In this document: positions 60,813 to 64,000 of the stretch, piece by piece | Numbering within the stretch: position 1 is the stretch's first letter | Layout: each line of letters begins with the position of its first letter | Assembly: GCF_000773975.1 (NCBI RefSeq) | Contig: NZ_JRUQ01000032.1 | Span: forward strand, 1-64,000 | From: Erwinia typographi | GTDB taxonomy: Bacteria > Pseudomonadota > Gammaproteobacteria > Enterobacterales > Enterobacteriaceae | Direction of reading: 5' to 3' | Length of the DNA stretch: 64,000 nt | Made by a program: the position numbers and the translations under genes | Notes under the pieces: model-generated | What the model was told of the DNA's origin: nothing | What the model saw: the letters and a program-made list of their open reading frames with translations, nothing else | The model's database searches: none

Positions 60813-62264
60813 TTACTTTTGCGAAACAGATTCTGGTGTAATGAGTGGTTTTTGCTCATGACCAAAACGACGGGATTTTGAGAGCATTAGTGGTTCGATG
60901 TGTTCCAGCGATACACCTTTTGTTTCTGGCAGGAATCGACCAACGAACCAGAAAGCGATCACGCTGAACCCACCGCATAACAGCAGCGGGAAAGCGCCGT
61001 GGAAATGCTCCATCAAAGCCGGACTGCGGTTCATCATTGGGAAGCTCTGCGTCACGATGAAGTTTGATACCCACAGTGAACAGAAGGCGTAACCCATTGC
61101 GACAGCACGCATACGATTTGGAAATATTTCAGAGATCAAAAGCCATGCACCAAGACTCCATGAAAGGCCAAAGACAAAGATGAAGCCCACTAATCCAACC
61201 ACCGGCAGGTAACCTTTGGCTTCATTCATAAATGCCCAGGAAGTGAAGAACAGGAATGCGGCGCACCCTAAAGCTCCCCAACGCAGCAACGGAATACGGC
61301 CCACACGGTCAAATGCAACCAGCGCAATACTCACACCGGCTAACAGTGCTAACCCGAGGAAAATACTCTGGAAAAGAGAATCCTGCGTGTTGCCTGTTAC
61401 GTTCTGAAGAAGTGACGGTGCGAAATACATTAGGATGTTGATACCGGAGACCTGCTGCAGTACAGCGATGGCACAACCAATCCACAGGATGTATGACGCC
61501 TTTTTGTCTTTAAGAATGCCGCGTTGCGATGGCTCGCTGGTCGAAGCTGAATCAGCAGCAATTGAATTACGGATTTCGGTATAAAGGCGTTCTGCGTGAG
61601 CGGTATTAGAAAGAGATGTCAGTACCTTCAGTGATTTCTCTCTCTTGTTATGCATCGCATACCAGCGCGGTGATTCTGGCATAAAGAAGGCCATCACTAG
61701 GAACAGCACACAAGGAACCAGTGCCGATGCCAGCATCCAACGCCAGCCCATTGAAACAATCCATTCGTGAGCCATGCCTTTGGCGATCAAGTAGTTCACT
61801 ACGTAAACAACTAACTGACCGCTCACCATCAGCATTTGCTGCATACCTAGCATTCGTCCACGCAAATCTTTTGGAGATACCTCCGCGATGTAGAGTGGAG
61901 TAACGGCAGATGCCATCCCTACAGCCAGGCCGCCGATCATGCGATAAACAACGAACCAAGTCAGGTCTGTAGCTAACGCTGCGCCAATTGCAGAAATTGC
62001 GAACAGAACAGCCGTTATAACTAATGTCGCTTTACGGCCAATGCGATCCGTGAGGCGTCCTACTCCCCATGCGCCAATAACACATCCCAGGATAACGTTT
62101 GATACAGCCCAGCCACTTTCGGCTGGCGTGAGTGATAAATGTTCGGTTAGTGGATCAATAACGCCTGAGATGACTGAAGCGTCATAGCCAAGGATGATCC
62201 CGCTAACTGAAGCGATGGCACAGATGAATATGAGGTAAGGCACATTGTGCTTTCGTGTAGACAT
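60813..62264 (-). CDS. Sugar-porter MFS transporter, inositol-type
   Basis: This 483-residue MFS protein has twelve predicted membrane segments and sugar-porter signatures: GIILGYDASVISGVIDPL in TM1, GRLTDRIGRKATL, PESPRWYAMHNKREKSLKVL, DRVGRIPLLRWG and the C-terminal PETKGVSLEHIEPL. It resembles IolT/XylE-type symporters. The start is the ATG at 62264; a longer frame begins 40 codons upstream but would run across the promoter. It is the first gene of the operon whose sigma-54 promoter lies 64-81 bases upstream. Confidence 0.8.
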   Translation of the reverse strand: MSTRKHNVPYLIFICAIASVSGIILGYDASVISGVIDPLTEHLSLTPAESGWAVSNVILGCVIGAWGVGRLTDRIGRKATLVITAVLFAISAIGAALATDLTWFVVYRMIGGLAVGMASAVTPLYIAEVSPKDLRGRMLGMQQMLMVSGQLVVYVVNYLIAKGMAHEWIVSMGWRWMLASALVPCVLFLVMAFFMPESPRWYAMHNKREKSLKVLTSLSNTAHAERLYTEIRNSIAADSASTSEPSQRGILKDKKASYILWIGCAIAVLQQVSGINILMYFAPSLLQNVTGNTQDSLFQSIFLGLALLAGVSIALVAFDRVGRIPLLRWGALGCAAFLFFTSWAFMNEAKGYLPVVGLVGFIFVFGLSWSLGAWLLISEIFPNRMRAVAMGYAFCSLWVSNFIVTQSFPMMNRSPALMEHFHGAFPLLLCGGFSVIAFWFVGRFLPETKGVSLEHIEPLMLSKSRRFGHEQKPLITPESVSQK

Positions 62265-62327
62265 TTCATTACTTCTCCACGTTGGTTTTTTTAAGTTATT
62301 TGTCTTTGTAGGTAAGACGTAACTACT

Positions 62328-62345
62328 TAGCAACGGGTGTGCCAA
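62328..62345 (-). promoter_or_regulatory. Sigma-54 (-24/-12) promoter of the inositol-type operon
   Basis: On the minus strand the sequence reads TTGGCACACCCGTTGCTA. The sigma-54 consensus TGGCAC-N5-TTGCW is matched at every position, with the GG and GC dinucleotides at 62343-62342 and 62331-62330 and the required spacing. Transcription would start near 62318, leaving a leader of about 54 bases before the transporter ATG. The divergent gene encodes a sigma-54 activator, which strongly supports function. Confidence 0.85.
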
Positions 62346-62407
62346 GTCACACTCCACTGTTTTATAAGGAAATAAAAAAGACATCGATCACAAAGTGTTT
62401 ATAAAAA

Positions 62408-62430
62408 AGACATGTCTCCATAACATGTCT
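62408..62430. promoter_or_regulatory. Candidate upstream activator sites
   Basis: A perfect palindrome AGACATGTCT (62408-62417) and a partial copy AACATGTCT (62422-62430) lie about 63-100 bases upstream of the -24 element, the normal place for enhancer sites of a sigma-54 activator. They also sit just upstream of the regulator gene, so it may autoregulate. Confidence 0.45.
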
Positions 62431-62460
62431 ATAGAATGGACACATTCAAAGCAACTAAGA

Positions 62461-64000
62461 ATGAAATCTATGAACCATTTTCATGAGATGACCTGGGATG
62501 AAGAATGGGAGCTGATCGCGAAGCTGAACCATGAGCAGGGATTTGCTGAGTACATTGAAAAACTGGGAATGGCCTGGAAAGCTTTTGAACAGGGCGAAAC
62601 CCCTATAGGCCTACGTTCTGCTATTCACGCATCATGGCTACGTAGCCATACAGAAGGCATTAATGCCTATCGCTTCGAATATCAGTTCTGCGATGAGAGC
62701 GAATTGCGCAGACTACTTGCTCGAAACGCGCTGTTAATCTCAATAGCGCGCGACATCATGCGTAATCTGCTTGCCTATAATCCTGATGGCCACATCAATC
62801 TGACCGACGCCAATGGCATAACACTTCACTTTTGTGGCCAGGATCTAACGCCAGTAGGTAGTATTCTCAGCGAGGTAATATCAGGCACCAACTGCACTGG
62901 TCGATGCCTGAAAGAGAATAAGCTGGTTTATATGCTAAGCGCAGAAAACTATAAAGAAGCGCTGCGCATTCGTGGCAAACATTGTGCGGCTGCCCCTATC
63001 AGGGATGAGAATGGCGTTATGCTTGGCGTTCTGACTTTGACTGCTAACCCCGGCTGTTTCCACTACCACACTTTGGGAACCGTTCAGGCCGCTGCAGAGG
63101 CGATTTCACAACAGCTTATTTTGCGGCATCTGGTTAACGAACAGGAATCAGTGATGGAATCGCTGAATGAAGGTGTTCTGGTCGTCAGTGAACAAGGGAC
63201 TATTCGACAGATAAACCGCTATGCCCGCGAGGTACTCGGCATACAAGGGGATGTACGCTTCCAGGATGCTGATGAAGTTTTACTCCCTGAAGGTTGCTCG
63301 TTGAGGGCGCTGCCAGCCTGTAAGGATCGAAATATTGCTCTTTGCCCAAGCCCCGATGCACGTATCTCATGCGTGATTTCAGTTGTCGTGACTCCCGAAG
63401 GTGGTCGCGTCATTTCAATGCGTGATAACCGACGTGTACGAGATATGACGCGTCGTGTTATTGGCAGCAGCGCCAGCTACAATTTTGATATGATTCTCGG
63501 CCAGTCAAGGGTGATGCAGGATACCCGCAATAAAGCTCGTAATGCCGGGCGCAGTGACAGCACCGTGCTTCTGACAGGCGAGAGCGGAACGGGCAAGGAG
63601 CTATTTGCTCAGTCTATCCATAATGGCAGCACCCGCAATACCGGTCCGTTCCTTGCAGTTAACTGTGGCGCTATTCCTCGCGATTTGGTGCAAAGCGAAT
63701 TATTTGGCTACGAAGATGGCGCATTCACCGGTTCGAGACGCGGTGGTGCTGCGGGCAAATTTGAGCTAGCGGATGGAGGAACACTATTCCTCGACGAAAT
63801 TGGTGATATGCCTCTTGATGCTCAGGCAAGTCTTTTACGTGTATTGCAGGAAGGTGAAGTGATGCGTATTGGCGGTAAACGACCGCTGAAAGTGAATGTT
63901 CGTATCGTAGCTGCAACCAATCGCGATTTAAAAAAAGATATTGAGAATGGCTCTTTCCGTCGTGACCTCTATTTTCGCCTGAATGTGATCAGCCTGCCTA
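62461..64000 (+). CDS. Sigma-54-dependent activator, AcoR/DhaR-like (partial, cut by window end)
   Basis: A frame open from 62461 to the right edge (513 complete codons) encodes a bacterial enhancer-binding protein. The N-terminal region carries a GAF-like domain of the AcoR/DhaR type (SGTNCTGRCLKENKLVYMLS and CAAAPIRDENGVMLGVLTL, about residues 150-205), a PAS-like segment (MESLNEGVLVVSEQGTIRQI, about 235) and the AAA+ domain. That domain has Walker A TGESGTGKE (about 373), the sigma-54 contact loop GAFTGS (420-425), and Walker B GGTLFLDEIGDM (about 438). The DNA-binding domain lies beyond the window. The start is uncertain: ATGs at 62461 and 62470 both lack a good ribosome site. It is divergent from the inositol-type operon and presumably activates it. 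Confidence 0.85.
   Translation, partial: MKSMNHFHEMTWDEEWELIAKLNHEQGFAEYIEKLGMAWKAFEQGETPIGLRSAIHASWLRSHTEGINAYRFEYQFCDESELRRLLARNALLISIARDIMRNLLAYNPDGHINLTDANGITLHFCGQDLTPVGSILSEVISGTNCTGRCLKENKLVYMLSAENYKEALRIRGKHCAAAPIRDENGVMLGVLTLTANPGCFHYHTLGTVQAAAEAISQQLILRHLVNEQESVMESLNEGVLVVSEQGTIRQINRYAREVLGIQGDVRFQDADEVLLPEGCSLRALPACKDRNIALCPSPDARISCVISVVVTPEGGRVISMRDNRRVRDMTRRVIGSSASYNFDMILGQSRVMQDTRNKARNAGRSDSTVLLTGESGTGKELFAQSIHNGSTRNTGPFLAVNCGAIPRDLVQSELFGYEDGAFTGSRRGGAAGKFELADGGTLFLDEIGDMPLDAQASLLRVLQEGEVMRIGGKRPLKVNVRIVAATNRDLKKDIENGSFRRDLYFRLNVISLP

Noticed and set aside
62381..62396. CRP site near the sigma-54 regulator
   Set aside because: Only one half (TGTGA on the minus strand) fits; the other half does not match TCACA.

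Overview
The window is chromosomal DNA of an Enterobacterales bacterium, most likely an Erwiniaceae (Erwinia/Pantoea-like) relative. Gene order from gcvP to speC follows the E. coli gcv-serA-fba-spe-metK-galP-mltC-speC backbone almost gene for gene, and protein lengths match their E. coli counterparts. A HrpL-type promoter in front of a candidate type III effector points to a plant-associated lineage. Genus is an inference; no marker was compared computationally.

Layout. (1) 38-4493: the gcvTHP glycine-cleavage operon on the minus strand. (2) 4847-6197: an accessory gene inserted between gcvT and ubiI. It has a hrp-box-like promoter and an ankyrin-like N-terminus, and is broken by a frameshift in a run of nine G. 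(3) 6229-16884: ubiI-ubiH-pepP-ygfB, then zapA, 6S RNA, ygfA, serA, rpiA, argP, yggE, argO. (4) 17030-23810: mscS, the glycolytic block epd-pgk-fbaA, and tktA. (5) 24073-27680: polyamine genes speB and speA with a yidB-like gene between them. (6) 28158-31327: metK behind an array of MetJ boxes and galP behind a GalR/GalS operator and a CRP site. (7) 31369-44291: sprT, endA, rsmE, gshB, yqgE, ruvX, yggR, yggS, yggT, rdgB, hemW, yggN, yggL, trmB, mutY, yggX, mltC. (8) 44367-47332: an accessory pair corresponding to the two halves of plant Tm-1 proteins, with a divergent TetR regulator. (9) 47373-49523: speC. (10) 50028-56965: a catabolic locus with an IclR regulator, a polar amino-acid-type ABC transporter and two flavin-dependent amine/amino acid oxidoreductases. 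(11) From tRNA-Phe (57122-57197) to the right edge: visibly AT-richer DNA that looks like a genomic island. It carries an inositol-type operon (MFS transporter, IolG-like, isomerase-like, IolE-like) with a consensus sigma-54 promoter, and a divergent sigma-54 activator cut by the window end.

How the genes fit together. Much of the core supplies one-carbon units (gcvTHP, serA, ygfA, metK), ubiquinone (ubiI, ubiH), lower glycolysis and pentose phosphates (fbaA, pgk, epd, tktA, rpiA) and polyamines (speA, speB, speC). The points most worth following are the hrp-box effector candidate with its G9 tract, the sigma-54-driven inositol-like operon beside tRNA-Phe with an internal terminator-like hairpin, and the Tm-1-like operon with a repeated palindromic operator. 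No insertion sequence, CRISPR array or rRNA was seen.
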